A DNA stretch of 64,000 nucleotides from Nautilus pompilius (Eukaryota; Mollusca; Cephalopoda; Nautilida; Nautilidae), in the NCBI GenBank assembly GCA_018389105.1, contig JACATO010002141.1, positions 631,345-695,344 on the forward strand, in the 5' to 3' direction. The translations under genes were made by a program, and so were the position numbers. This document shows positions 48,320 through 59,154 of the stretch, one piece after another. The notes below the pieces were generated by a model. That model had not been told where the DNA came from. It did no database searches and was given only the letters and a program-made list of their open reading frames with translations. How positions within the stretch are numbered: the first letter of the stretch is position 1; each line of letters starts with the position of its first letter.

Positions 48320-48960
48320 GTGGCGCTGGTCTCTCCTGGAGACCATGGGTGCTGGATATTAAAAAAAAAACAAACAACAAACCTTGATTTGAAGGAATTA
48401 GAATCGACACAGGTGCGAAGAGATTTCCAGAATTTGCCTAGAGATCTAACGGTGTTACACATTAGCAGACTGGGTAATCAGTTCCTGGTAAACCATCCTG
48501 CTTATGGAATGGGAATGACCACTTCAAAGACATGCCCCAGCTACAACGTGGCTTTGAACACTATCTCAGAGAATGTGAAATAAAACACCCAAGACAGACG
48601 AATCTGTTTCCAGCGCTGCTGAGATGGTTTATCATAAAACGTCAAACCAACAATACAGTTTCCAAGATTGTATGGCCTTTTCTTGGGAGAACCATGTCAG
48701 ACCAACTAAAAGACATTGAACAGGCTTTTGCATATGTATCCGTTGGAGAGGTTCACATTACGCGCTAGAACTGAAAAGACGCCAAATCATGACGTATGCT
48801 GTTGACCATAATATCCCAAATCTAACTCCAAACCAACGGAGCCCAGTTGGAAAACCTGTTTGCCGTTTAAAGGCCTTTGAACAGATCACAAAAGTTGCTA
48901 GTCAGAAGAATGCAACAACTTCCATTATAACCTGTCAATTTTAGCTATGGAGAACTTTCC
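48320..48960 (+). other. Unrecognised coding-like remnant
   Basis: Two overlapping plus-strand frames (48320-48583 and 48532-48768) join into a coding-like stretch if one frameshift is allowed, including LFPALLRWFIIKRQTNNTVS and FLGRTMSDQLKDIEQAF. Further fragments follow after stops. Composition is typical of a decayed mobile-element ORF. No family is claimed. Confidence 0.25.
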
Positions 48961-49546
48961 TTAAACTACCACTTTTATTGAAGGAACTCGAAGCCCTTTA
49001 TTTCCACTTTTTTAGCCCTTCACTTCAAACTGAATTTCCAAAGTAAAGACATGAGGGCGGGTAGAATAAGGCACTGGTTGATAGAAGAATTTTCTTTTAA
49101 TGGCATATAAAGAGATTAGACAAATTCTCAGGAGAACTGTAATCATCACAGTATCTAGTAAAAAGTTCTCATGATTCAGATATGCTACAAACTTCAGCTG
49201 CTGATCAGTATCGACAGTTCTCGGACTCGGAAACCGTTGTGAATAAATATCAAAACTATGGGGGGGGAAACAGCAAAAAGCCCCCCCCCCAGCTGCTAGT
49301 TCTATAGAAAATCAGACTACAGATCGCCAGGAAGTAAAACAGATTTTAAAAACACACTGCTTTTATGGAAAGAGAAATCGAGGAATATCTTAACTTCTTG
49401 ATTTGCCCCTGATGGAAACGAAATACTTCCTACTTCAAACAAACTGAAAAAAACTTAGCACAAGTACATTTATGTGCCTCTCCATCTTCCACGGACAAGA
49501 GACGAGTTTTTATCACCGGTAGAGACACACACGCACGCACACACAC

Positions 49547-49585
<39 letters not shown>

Positions 49586-51055
49586 TTATATAAGCCAACA
49601 AGAAACGCCCTCAATTCAGAAAGTTACAAAAATTTAACTTTTCTCTATTATAATTTTAAAGTTTGTAAATTTAAATAATGAGTTATACCTTTGACAGACT
49701 TTTATAACCGTTTTCAATTTTTTTATCTCTGTTTGCAGCCCGGTATCACTTTTACTACTTTGGCTTTCACATAATAAAGTATTGATCTTGATTTGGAAGC
49801 AGTCACCGTGATTAGTTTAGCATGAAACCAAAAAGGTTAAAGATTTCTAAATAGCAAATTTTCAGTATATTTTTGACAGCCTTTAGAAGTTTCATAAACC
49901 TGTTGAATTTTGAGTCTTTGTTTGTAGAATATACTGCTTCCAATACTTTAGCTTTTGAATTCACATAGTTACGTATTAATTGGAATTTGTATGTAAGTAT
50001 ATTGATTGGTTATCACTCAACTTTGGAAGATTTAAATTCCCACTACAAAACTCTTCTTTTTATTTTGGATAAATTGTCTCATAAAGGCGTTGAATTTTTA
50101 ATTCTGTTTTTAGACCAGTATTACTTGTCGTCGTTTGGTCTTCACCCGGATAGGTGCAGGGGAATCAATTTTGTATTGGGGAAAGGGATCTGAGACACGT
50201 GCCCAATTAAAAGTATTCTATCATCCAGATCGTGATTTTACAACTACCGTATTAACTTTTCTTTTTCCAGTTTAATAGGCTACAGAGATTTTTTTTTCTG
50301 AAAATACCATTTGAAAATTACTCGGAATCCTTTCATAAGAAATCCATTTTAACAGTTTTCTTCTTTAATGTATTAAATACCTTTAATCTGCCTATATAGA
50401 TACCCGCGGACAATCGGCGCACCGAGTCTCAGCGCAAAAATATATCAAATAAACAAGCAGCTGCAGCAGCATTTCTGTTTCGATTGTCTTATGGCTTCGA
50501 TTTTAATTTTCTTTGCTAATTTTTCACATAATAGTCTAACAGCCGCAAAGTTTAGAAAATTTATGCGGAAAAAAAGTCACGTTATACACATACTGGCTTC
50601 AGCTTCTGTCGGTTCGCTTCGGTGAGATGAGGATGGGAGCAATCCGTAATAGAGGGAGAGTTCATCCACCGATACCACGGAAACAGCGAAAGAAATTCCT
50701 GTGACGAATGTCCCGGACAAGCGGGTCCAGTGGGTTACCCACCTCTCATTTATGGGGGATGTAGATAGTTTTTTGAAATTTTCCCGAATTGCTATTTTTT
50801 TTTGCCAACCGATAAACATCTGGAAGCAGAGCTGGGGCAACGCTACTACTACCTCACCTGTGTGGGAGTTCGACACCCTAGCAGCTGCGAATGTTCGTGA
50901 TTGGCACCGAGTCGCACCAGGTAGACATTGTAAGCGATTTGTTCCCCTAAAAAACAGCGCTCAATTAGCAAGGTATCGCCAAAGGGATAGGGCGTCGTAC
51001 ACGAGGAGGGGGGGAGGAAGGCGAACACGGGGAAGGCGATGGTGGGGGTGAGAGG
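48961..51055. other. No gene recognised; contains (CA)n microsatellite
   Basis: A (CA)n run with CGCA interruptions lies at about 49523-49583. The rest is AT-rich, becoming CpG-rich after about 50580. Frames on both strands lack family resemblance. Confidence 0.45.
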
Positions 51056-51059
51056 AGAT

Positions 51060-52745
51060 CGGAGCAGCAGAGGAGCCGTGTAAATAGTTGAAAATGAAGG
51101 ATGGTCGGAAAAAACATCTGCTGTATAGCGGCAGCCAGAAGAGCGTTGGGGAGGTGAGGATGTTGGAAGATAATGACATGATCGGAGTGAAGGATGAGGA
51201 TATCAAAAGGACCTGGACCCTTTCAATCGGTTGATGAAAGTAAAGAACCCGCGAGAATTATCTGAGCGCGTGAACGAGATCCAAGGATCAGTCGACTCTT
51301 TTAGCGCCCGACAAACAGAAAGAATTAGAGGCAATAAAAAAAAACAACAACAACAACAGCAAAGCAATAGGAACAGACGAGACCAGCTGAGGTGTGGAAA
51401 TATCTGGGCGATCGTGGAATCGAAGTACTAACTAAGCTGTTTAGCTCTGTATTTGTAAGTGAAAGAACGCCATCAGATTGGAAGAAAAACATCTGGGTAC
51501 CAATCTATAGAGGAAAAGATAATATTCAACCGGGTAAGAACTAGTGGTATTAAACTGTTATCAAACTTTCAAAACATGGGAGAGAATAATAATCTCAAGT
51601 CTAAGAGAAGTAGTGAACGAGTACCATTTTTGAATTATGCCAGGGGTCTATCTTTGCATTGCGAATGGTCTTGGAAAAGTACAGAGGTCAGAAGAGCATA
51701 ACATGACATTCATTGGCTTAGAGAAGGCGCACGATAGACGACCAAGGGAGGAGGTGTAGAAATGTCTGAGAAGCTCCGGAGTCCCAGAAAATTATGAGAT
51801 TGGTACAAGATATGTACAAAGGCTGCACAACAAGAGTAAGAGGCATAGTGGGTGATAGTGGGGGCTACCCCAAGGGTGGGCACTCAGCCCTTTCCTTTTC
51901 ATAAGTGTAATGGATGTGTTGACAAAGCATATGAGAGAAGAGATCCTTGGATGATGATGCTTTACGTAGATTACATCATCGCGTGAGGTAGAAATGAAGA
52001 AAGCACAAAAGAAAGGCTCGAGATGTGGAGAAAGACCTTAGAAGATCGAGAAATAAAAATTAACAGGTCGAAAACGCAATACATGGAGTGCGAGTTTGAA
52101 ACAAAAATAAAGAAAGGACAAGACAGCATAAATAGACGGTGTCAACATAGAAGGGGTAACAGACTTAAAATATTTGGGATCGATGGTTCAGAAAAATGGA
52201 GGTATGGAAGCAAAAATTTTAAAATCGATTGAAGTCGGCATTGGCAAAACTGCAGTAAGTGCAGTGAGGTTCTCTGTGATCGAAGTATGCCAAATAGACC
52301 GGAAGCAAAGATATCCAAGACGATGGTAAGACCAGTATTGAATTACAACGTCAAACATGGCCAACATCGACAAAGGAAGAGAGATTCGACGCAAACAAGA
52401 TGAGGATGTTGCAGTGAATGCAAGGAGTGACAAGAAAGGACAAGATCTGGATCGATTATATATGAGGGACTATGAAGGTGAAGAAAGTATGTATCGACAA
52501 AGGTTATGGAGAGGTGGCTAAAGCGGTTTGAATATGTAGAGAGGAGAGATGAAGAACATCCAATGAGAAAATCAATGATAATGGAAATAGCAGGAAGGAG
52601 GAAAAGCGGGCTAAACACGAGGTGGAAAAGTGCGTTGGCGAGAGATATGCGATGTGTGGGAATGGAGGAGGATGCGGTGGATAGAAGAATGTAGCGGGCG
52701 CGAGTAGTGGACCATTGTGGTGACCCCAAATAGGGAGAAGTTGTG
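51060..52745 (+). mobile_element. LINE reverse transcriptase fossil, RTE-like lineage, in the globin intron
   Basis: Plus-strand fragments in RT order. A D-x-D-x-IGVKDEDIKRTW block (about 51165-51220) is the pre-RT linker. IGLEKAHDRRPREEV (about 51715-51760) is the LEKAYDRVPREVL motif. SGVPENYE is followed by VQDMYKG-like sequence and a WALSPFLFISVMDVLTKHM block (about 51870-51930). An FADD-equivalent region at about 51960 is mutated. WRKTLEDREIKINRSKTQYM (52026-52087) is the thumb block. EYVERRDEEHP and GRRKSG-RWK (52530-52630) are C-terminal. The C-terminal motifs are characteristic of the RTE-like LINEs common in invertebrates and plants. Frameshifts and stops are frequent. Confidence 0.85.
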
Positions 52746-53333
52746 GAAAAGAATGCACAGCCTGCAGTAGTTCTAAGGGAAATTGTCAACATACCGCTAT
52801 CAATATATATTACAGCTAAGTCTTTATCGTGGTTTTGCTCTATCTCTGATCGAGGCGGCGCTGTTCGAATAGCTGTGGTTTCTTAACTGACCTCTAGGGA
52901 TACAGCAGCCTTTTGAAACATTAGCCATGTTTTTACTTGCTAACCGAAATTCCAAATTCCTTTTATTACTATTATTGTCAATAATGGAGGGTTTCGGATT
53001 GCACGGAAAGAAGAAATATCGGGTTGCGCACCGTGTAATGACTCGACTTCTGATCCGAAAGCTGCAGAATTTATCCTCCTCGTGTAAACTCCCGTCATTC
53101 ACCACCCGTGTCCACATCAGAAGCATTCTTCGAGTTAATATTATTATCATTCATTATCGTAAAAATGTTTACGTGATACTGCGCGCTTAACGTCAGTAGA
53201 CATATTTGTTACCTGGCAGCAGAAGCTGTTTTCACCCGTAATGACTTCCGTTTATTTATTCATCACTCTTCCATCTTTTCTCCCGCCCGTCCGGCTGACA
53301 CTGGCAAGGGCGGAATATTGTCATCAGTCCAAA

Positions 53334-53518
53334 ATGGGCTGTAGATCGTCTGCGTTTGTGAGACCTGTTTCGACCAGTTCAAAGAGAATCCAGGTGACCC
53401 GAGTTGCGAATGGCGCCGAGGATGGTTTTCTAACAGAACGTGAACTGTTTAGCATCATCAAGTCGTGGAAAGGCATCACCAGAAGAATTACACAAACTGG
53501 CATCATCATGTTCATGCG
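53334..53518 (+). CDS. Globin first coding exon 1b
   Basis: Related to exon 1a at 41281: both start Met-Gly-Cys, share (M/I)KSWKGI-type helix A sequence with a 20-nt identical stretch (AGCATCATCAAGTCGTGGAA), and end in phase 2 at CG|GTGAGT. The linker between the lipidation signal and helix A differs in length (about 37 versus 42 residues) and sequence. 185 nt long. Confidence 0.9.
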
Positions 53519-56500
53519 GTGAGTGTAGACTCTTCCTGCTCCTCTCCAGGCTTTTCTCCGCGCCCTGTCAACCTGAATTTCGTCAGCCCCGCACAACTAC
53601 TTTTCATCCGGATCTCTATGTTTCATTTAGCATCTCAAATGAGCCATCTTTCTTTCTGCAACGTAAGCATACCAGCTTTAAAATCATAGAATGGTATATC
53701 TACATCTCATCAGTTTGGATAATTCTTTGATACAACAATAACTTCTTTGCTTTACTGATGTAATACCTATTCTTAGCTGATCTTGTCCGTTTTCTAAGTC
53801 CTTCGTTATCCCATCTGTGATAATGATAAAGGGAGGAGAGGCGGAATTTTAAAGTTTACCCATATGAAGTAAGTGTGCACTCGATCTGCGTTGGGGTTCC
53901 AAAGAGGTCGGCATAAAGGTAACAGGTGTAGGTAACTTGCCTAGTTTACAGATAACAGCTCTCTCTGCTAAACTGTCAGCCTCACTGTTAATGTAACCAA
54001 CTGAGTTTCCTTCCGTTTGTTTTTTTTATTTTTTTTAAAAAAAAGTTATTTTAATAAATTCCTCTGATTTTATTTTCTTCGAGCAGTTAAATTCTGTTGT
54101 ATTTCTGACGAAGACCTGAGACAACACAGAAGTTACCTGTCAGAAAAAAATAGAGGACAGAACCATCCAGGTGTATTAAAGGAAAACAAGAGCGCTACGT
54201 ACCTGTATTCCGCACAGCATTTCTAGGGATCAAGATCCCCCCCAGAGATAGTATACCGTCTAGTAAAGTATTATTCTCCTTTACTTTCAATTTCTCTAGT
54301 TTGAACTTTGGTAATGTAGCAAGACGCCTTAATCGAAGAGGATGAGTGCATACATCCCGTAGTTTGATACTGTAACTATCTAAAGAGAAATGTGTATGCA
54401 ACTGTGGTAGAGGATTAGGAGACTGGAAGGTACAGTTTAGGGTTCGAGAACAGACGGTGAACTTCTCAATACAAATAATAGATTTCCTTCCACTTTTCTA
54501 CTGTTAGCAGTTGCAGCTATACATAAGTTACGGGGATGATTTAAAATCTTATCAAGATAATACCAATGCCAACAGTTAAACGTTGGCAACTCGGAGAGCG
54601 AGGCATTCTGGGTAACCGCGGATAATCCGGGAACAGTGAGACCGAGTATTGCATCGTAGGGATCTGCACGAATATGGTAAGATCGAGCTGTGTAGGTACA
54701 GATAAGAGGGGGCAGGACGTTAAAGCACATTACCCTGTTCACTGAAAAAGGGCCAATCGAATATATATTTTTAAATTATACGGTATCCCCCCCCCCCGGA
54801 TACAGCACGATAACCAAAACAGAAAGATCATTTCCGTTCAGCCAGTCCAGGTATTTCTGCTACATGCATCCTAATTAAATTTATATTTTCTTTAGTAGGA
54901 AAAAATCTCGAATATTTAAATCATATCCCATTTTAAAAAAATGTTTATATGATATATGACAAACTAGGTGGTCGAAGTAACAGTTAAAGGTGTCCGAGAT
55001 ACTGCATACCTCAAGTTGTCTTAGTAAGCATTCGCTATCTCGTATATTTTTTCCTGTTACGGAAATTCCACGCCTTGAACCAGATTCCCAAAAGCTGGTC
55101 TCACTGATTGACTTACGAGCCATTGAATCGTAGTGATTCTGACGTCTTAGGGTCTTATAATTTACAACACTTAAATGATAAGCGAATTAAAAAAAAAAAT
55201 TTAGTGTTTGCCTTTAATTGAGGTACACCTCCATGTAAACTGGTCTAGAGTTACAAGAGCAACGATTACACTATGTGCTCCTAGGGGGTTAACATGGAGG
55301 TTGCAATGGGTACCGGGCACATCGGCCGACCAAACCTTGGACAGTACTAAGGAAGCCAAGCAAGAAATTAAATTTGTGATCCCTTTTTTTTTCCCTTGAT
55401 GCTCTTCAAGCTAGATTATCAAGTCAAATTTCTCACACCGCCTGGACATTCTCGAAGAGCGGCTTATTGGCAATTAGGTAGACGCCGCGGGTCGGAGTAT
55501 GACCGGTTCCTGGTTCTTGTCGTCGTTGGTGGCGCCTCAGCGTTGGATGCCATCCGTAGTCGGCGGGTAATATCGACATAGGCAGTTATCACAAGGCCAC
55601 AACTGTGGACACCGGAATCGCTCTAAAGAGGAAAACAACGAAATGCCGCGCGAACGCATTAAAGCGTTATTCTAAAAGCGTAGGTTACTCGTTGATGTAG
55701 AATGGATGTCGAAGTGATGCCGACCAATAAGATATAACTAGTCTCAGCATCAATTCTGACAGGTAGCTCGCGGAATAGGGAGGTCGGCAGAAGTGTATCG
55801 AGCGGCCCGGTGTGTTCGGAGCTCTGCCGTACAGATCAACCTTTAGATAGATGTGTTTAAATATCCACTTAGTGGAGCCAAGAAAGGAAGGAAGAAGAAG
55901 AAGAAAAAAATAGATAATTTAGCGAGAAAGGCGTTATATATACGAAGCAGGATGCAATGGCAAACTCGCGGCCAGAAATCGATGGAGGGCGGGCACGAGA
56001 GCCGACCGCGTGAAAACAATGCGTGTTGTGTTTCGGAGGGGAGGCAGAAAAGGACCCGGGGGAGGGGGATGGGTTAATCTTTCGTTACACAGGACGCAGA
56101 ACGTCTCATGCAAGAAACTGCCGGTGATGTACGACACACAAGGTCCATTTAAAATGTACGAACCGATACATTTACGTTTACATTTCCTTGATTTCTAATC
56201 AAAAGTTATTTTACCCCTTTTTTCCCCCTAAACTTTTCGATTAGTGACAGAACAAGATATGAAAAAAAAACGTTTCGAGAGCAATTCCATTCCGTCGCCA
56301 TCAGAGAAGGATTGTTCTTAAAGGGCAGGAGCTTGTTGGCTCTATTTGCTGCTGATGTAGAAGACGGTCCAGGACCTTCTTCGTCCACCGGTTTGTTGGT
56401 TGCCATCTTGTCTTATTAACATGTCGAGCATCTGGTAAAAAAAAAATCCGACAAGACGGCTTAATAACCAACAGGTAGGAGGAGATTGGTGCTTAGTTTG

Positions 56501-58924
56501 AAGCTCCGGTAGAAACGTTACCCTCTAAATACTAAAATCATTGCCAGCATTTTCCACGCCAAGAATATTCCTCAGAAACCGGTTCGCAGGCTCGCTCTAT
56601 TGCTAATTCTAAGGTTGGCTCCGGGAAAGCCGCAGATAAGTCTTGGTTCCTTTTGTTAATAAACCAGAGCTCGGCACGGTTTATCACTGAGGAAACTAAC
56701 ACAAGCCAACGCCCACCTTCTAGAAATCCAGGAATACAAGACTAGATGTTGTGTTTGGCAAAAACTCGACATGTTTAACCCCCCGGACATCATTCAGGTA
56801 AACCCAGGCAGCGACTCTCAGTAAGTTTGAGAGAAAATAAAAAAAAACGTTAAAAGTAAATATTGCAGGTAAAACTAAACATTATATTAACATAAAACGA
56901 TGGAATAATCAGGAAAACAAGCATATCTTTCAAAGAATGAAGCGTGAATGCGCGCAGGTAGCTAGCTACCACTCACGGATTCAGGTAATTTCGGTATCTC
57001 ACACCTGGCAGGCTCGGTGCCGTCAGGTGATTAAAAGTGCGTTAAATATGCCGTCGATGATGGATCTGGTATAAAATGACTCTGAAACTGGTTTGAATTT
57101 TAAGGAGAATATTCTGAGTAAGTTCCAGGAACGAACGGAGAGATAGGGGAAGATTATTAATTCAAGTCTTCGATTGGAAGCCCGGCTTTGATGATGAGGA
57201 CACTTGTTTGTTTCAGACTGTTTGAGACGAACGACGAGCTGAAGCACTTCTTCAAGTCGCTGCAGCAGATCAAAGACATCAGCGAACTGAGGGAGAACAA
57301 GTTCTTGGAGCATCACGTCACCATGGTGATGTATACGCTAGATGAGGCCATTTCCACCTTGGACGATGTGGATTACGTCATAGACATGCTGCACACGATT
57401 GGACAGTCACACAGAAAGATGGAGCATTTCGTGCCAGACTTTTTTTGGGTAAGTCTGAGTGACGCTGGAGCAGTGCCCCGCACACTCCATCAGTACCACC
57501 TTGTAGATGGGTAAGTTTGGTACAAATCTTGGTTAAATAACAGAGACAGTCATACTGGCATTTCATTTTTCGAAATAGCAGATTTTACTAAATCGGGTAG
57601 AAAGCAAACACAAACCAGTAAGCAATTGTTTAAAATCTGTAGACAACAGTCTCCATCTGAAGGCAGGATTATCTCGGCTCATCAAGTTATTATCGATTGT
57701 TTTTGATATGTGTGGGAATAAGATAACATGGGGAAAGTTTTCACCTTCAAGTGATTTAGAACACAGAGATAACCCACACTACGAGCAGAAAGGATATGCA
57801 ATGCAATATTTAAACTTATTTTTATGGTAGTGTATGTCAGAGCCGATACCTACTCTACAGAAATTGCAATCTATTGACTTTAGGAGAAAGATCTTGTCAT
57901 TTGCAGTAATATCACCCCATTCTTGCCTCTCAATCTGTTCGCATCAGCCAGAACGAGGAGCCAAGGTTAAAAGGATTTTTTAAAGTTTTAATTACCATTA
58001 CAGCGGACGTAGTCATAAAACTTGTATCTCATTAATATCGACTTCTCTCTAGGAGTCGCCAATCTCATCTTTGGCTAATAAAAACAAGTTAATTCCTTCC
58101 TGCATATTAAAGCTGTCAGTCAGTTGGTTGCTAGGAGCCCGTGTTCTACCCCGTCTCCATTACATCAAAAAATATCGATCCAATTAATCGAATTGTTTTT
58201 ATCTGAGTAGATAAAAGGTTCTCTCTCTCTCTCTCCATAAACCTATATATCAACCGGTGATTCAAACAAATAACAAATAAGATGGAAAAAAGATGGCCAG
58301 AACCAGGAGTTCAGCAAACGGATTTAAAATGTCCAAAAATAAATTAAAAAATAGCAATTTAAATTTTAACTACGTCAGTAAATACTGTAGATAAACTTAA
58401 TCCATCCATAATTTTTTTAAAAAAAAGGTCTTTTCTTCGAATTAGTTAAAGACAAAAAAATTAGGAGATGAAGATGTACTGAAGGCCAAAAGTTAGGCTA
58501 ACGAAAGAAAATGTATTTCTTTGTCCTTTCACTATCGTCACATTATCAAAGTAATTAACTAATTCACTGTTCTACTTTTAATACTATGAATACAATTTTA
58601 CCACCAAAGAGGATACTCTATTATTAGAAATAATTTTATTATTTATGCTTGTTGTATCTGGCAATAATGACTAAGTCTAAAGCAGCGATATTATGTTGCG
58701 AGAGACCACAGTCATTCATCTTTGTAAATTCTAAGATGAAACTCGTTAGTCTGAAGTCTCATCTTCCGGTAAACTGAGCCGTGGACATTCGTTCAGAACT
58801 TCGGTTTGTTTGTCTATTTTAGTGAAAATGGAAATAAATTACCTAAAAACTCTACGAGTATATCACTTGAAAATATTACTTCTTCTTCTTCTTCTTCTTC
58901 TTATTATTATTATTATTATTATTA

Positions 58925-58995
<71 letters not shown>

Positions 58996-59154
58996 TTGTG
59001 TCGTTTCTAGAAAATCGAAGAACCTTTTCTTTTGGCCATCAAAGAAACTCTCGGAGACAGATTCACGGCCAATATAGAGCACATATACAGGAAGACAATT
59101 CACTTCATCCTAGAGAAAATTGTGGAGGGATGCAAAACAGCCCCTAGCGTATAA
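53334..59154 (+). CDS. Globin X-like, N-myristoylated globin (exon 1b plus exons 2 and 3)
   Basis: Exons are 53334-53518, 57217-57448 and 59011-59154, with GT/AG introns in phase 2 then phase 0. These are the ancestral globin intron positions B12.2 and G7.0. The product is 186 residues. The N-terminus MGCRSSAFVRP predicts myristoylation and palmitoylation. FSIIKSWKGI is helix A. LFETNDELKHFF covers the end of helix B and the C/CD region. His94 in LEHHVTM is the likely distal E7 ligand and His127 in GQSHRKM the proximal F8 ligand. Helices G/H are in exon 3 (KIEEPFLLAIKETLG...RKTIHFILEKIVEG). Globin X proteins are membrane-anchored haem proteins with proposed redox or signalling roles. No disruption was seen. 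The start at MGC is preferred over the in-frame ATG at 53241 because exon 1a begins the same way. A neuroglobin-like assignment is possible. Confidence 0.93.
53519..57216 (+). other. Globin intron 1
   Basis: About 3.7 kb. A minus-strand open frame at 56206-56406 begins MATNKPVDEEGPGPSSTSAA with a YY1-like AAGATGGCAAC overlapping its ATG; no donor or family was recognised. Minus-strand frames between 54195 and 55123 may be LINE 3' debris but carry no diagnostic motif. Confidence 0.6.
57217..57448 (+). CDS. Globin exon 2 (haem-binding E and F helices)
   Basis: 232 nt, one base completing Arg then 77 codons. Acceptor TTTGTTTCAG and donor GTAAGT are both strong. It carries the putative E7 and F8 histidines and ends DFFW in phase 0 at the G7.0 position. 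It is compatible in phase with both upstream first exons. Confidence 0.93.
57449..58878 (+). other. Globin intron 2
   Basis: AT-rich, with a short (CT)n at about 58220-58235. No exon recognised. Confidence 0.6.
58879..58996. repeat. (TTC)n/(TTA)n compound microsatellite just before globin exon 3
   Basis: About seven TTC units run into more than thirty TTA units with a few interruptions. The tract ends 14 nt before the acceptor AG (59009-59010), so it occupies the branch-point and polypyrimidine region. Confidence 0.97.

Noticed and set aside
53241..53333. Upstream in-frame ATG extending globin exon 1b
   Set aside because: Exon 1a has an unrelated upstream extension too, while both share the Met-Gly-Cys start. 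The conserved lipidation signal favours the inner ATG.
54195..55123. Three minus-strand frames considered as a LINE 3' end
   Set aside because: No diagnostic RT or C-terminal motif could be matched with confidence.
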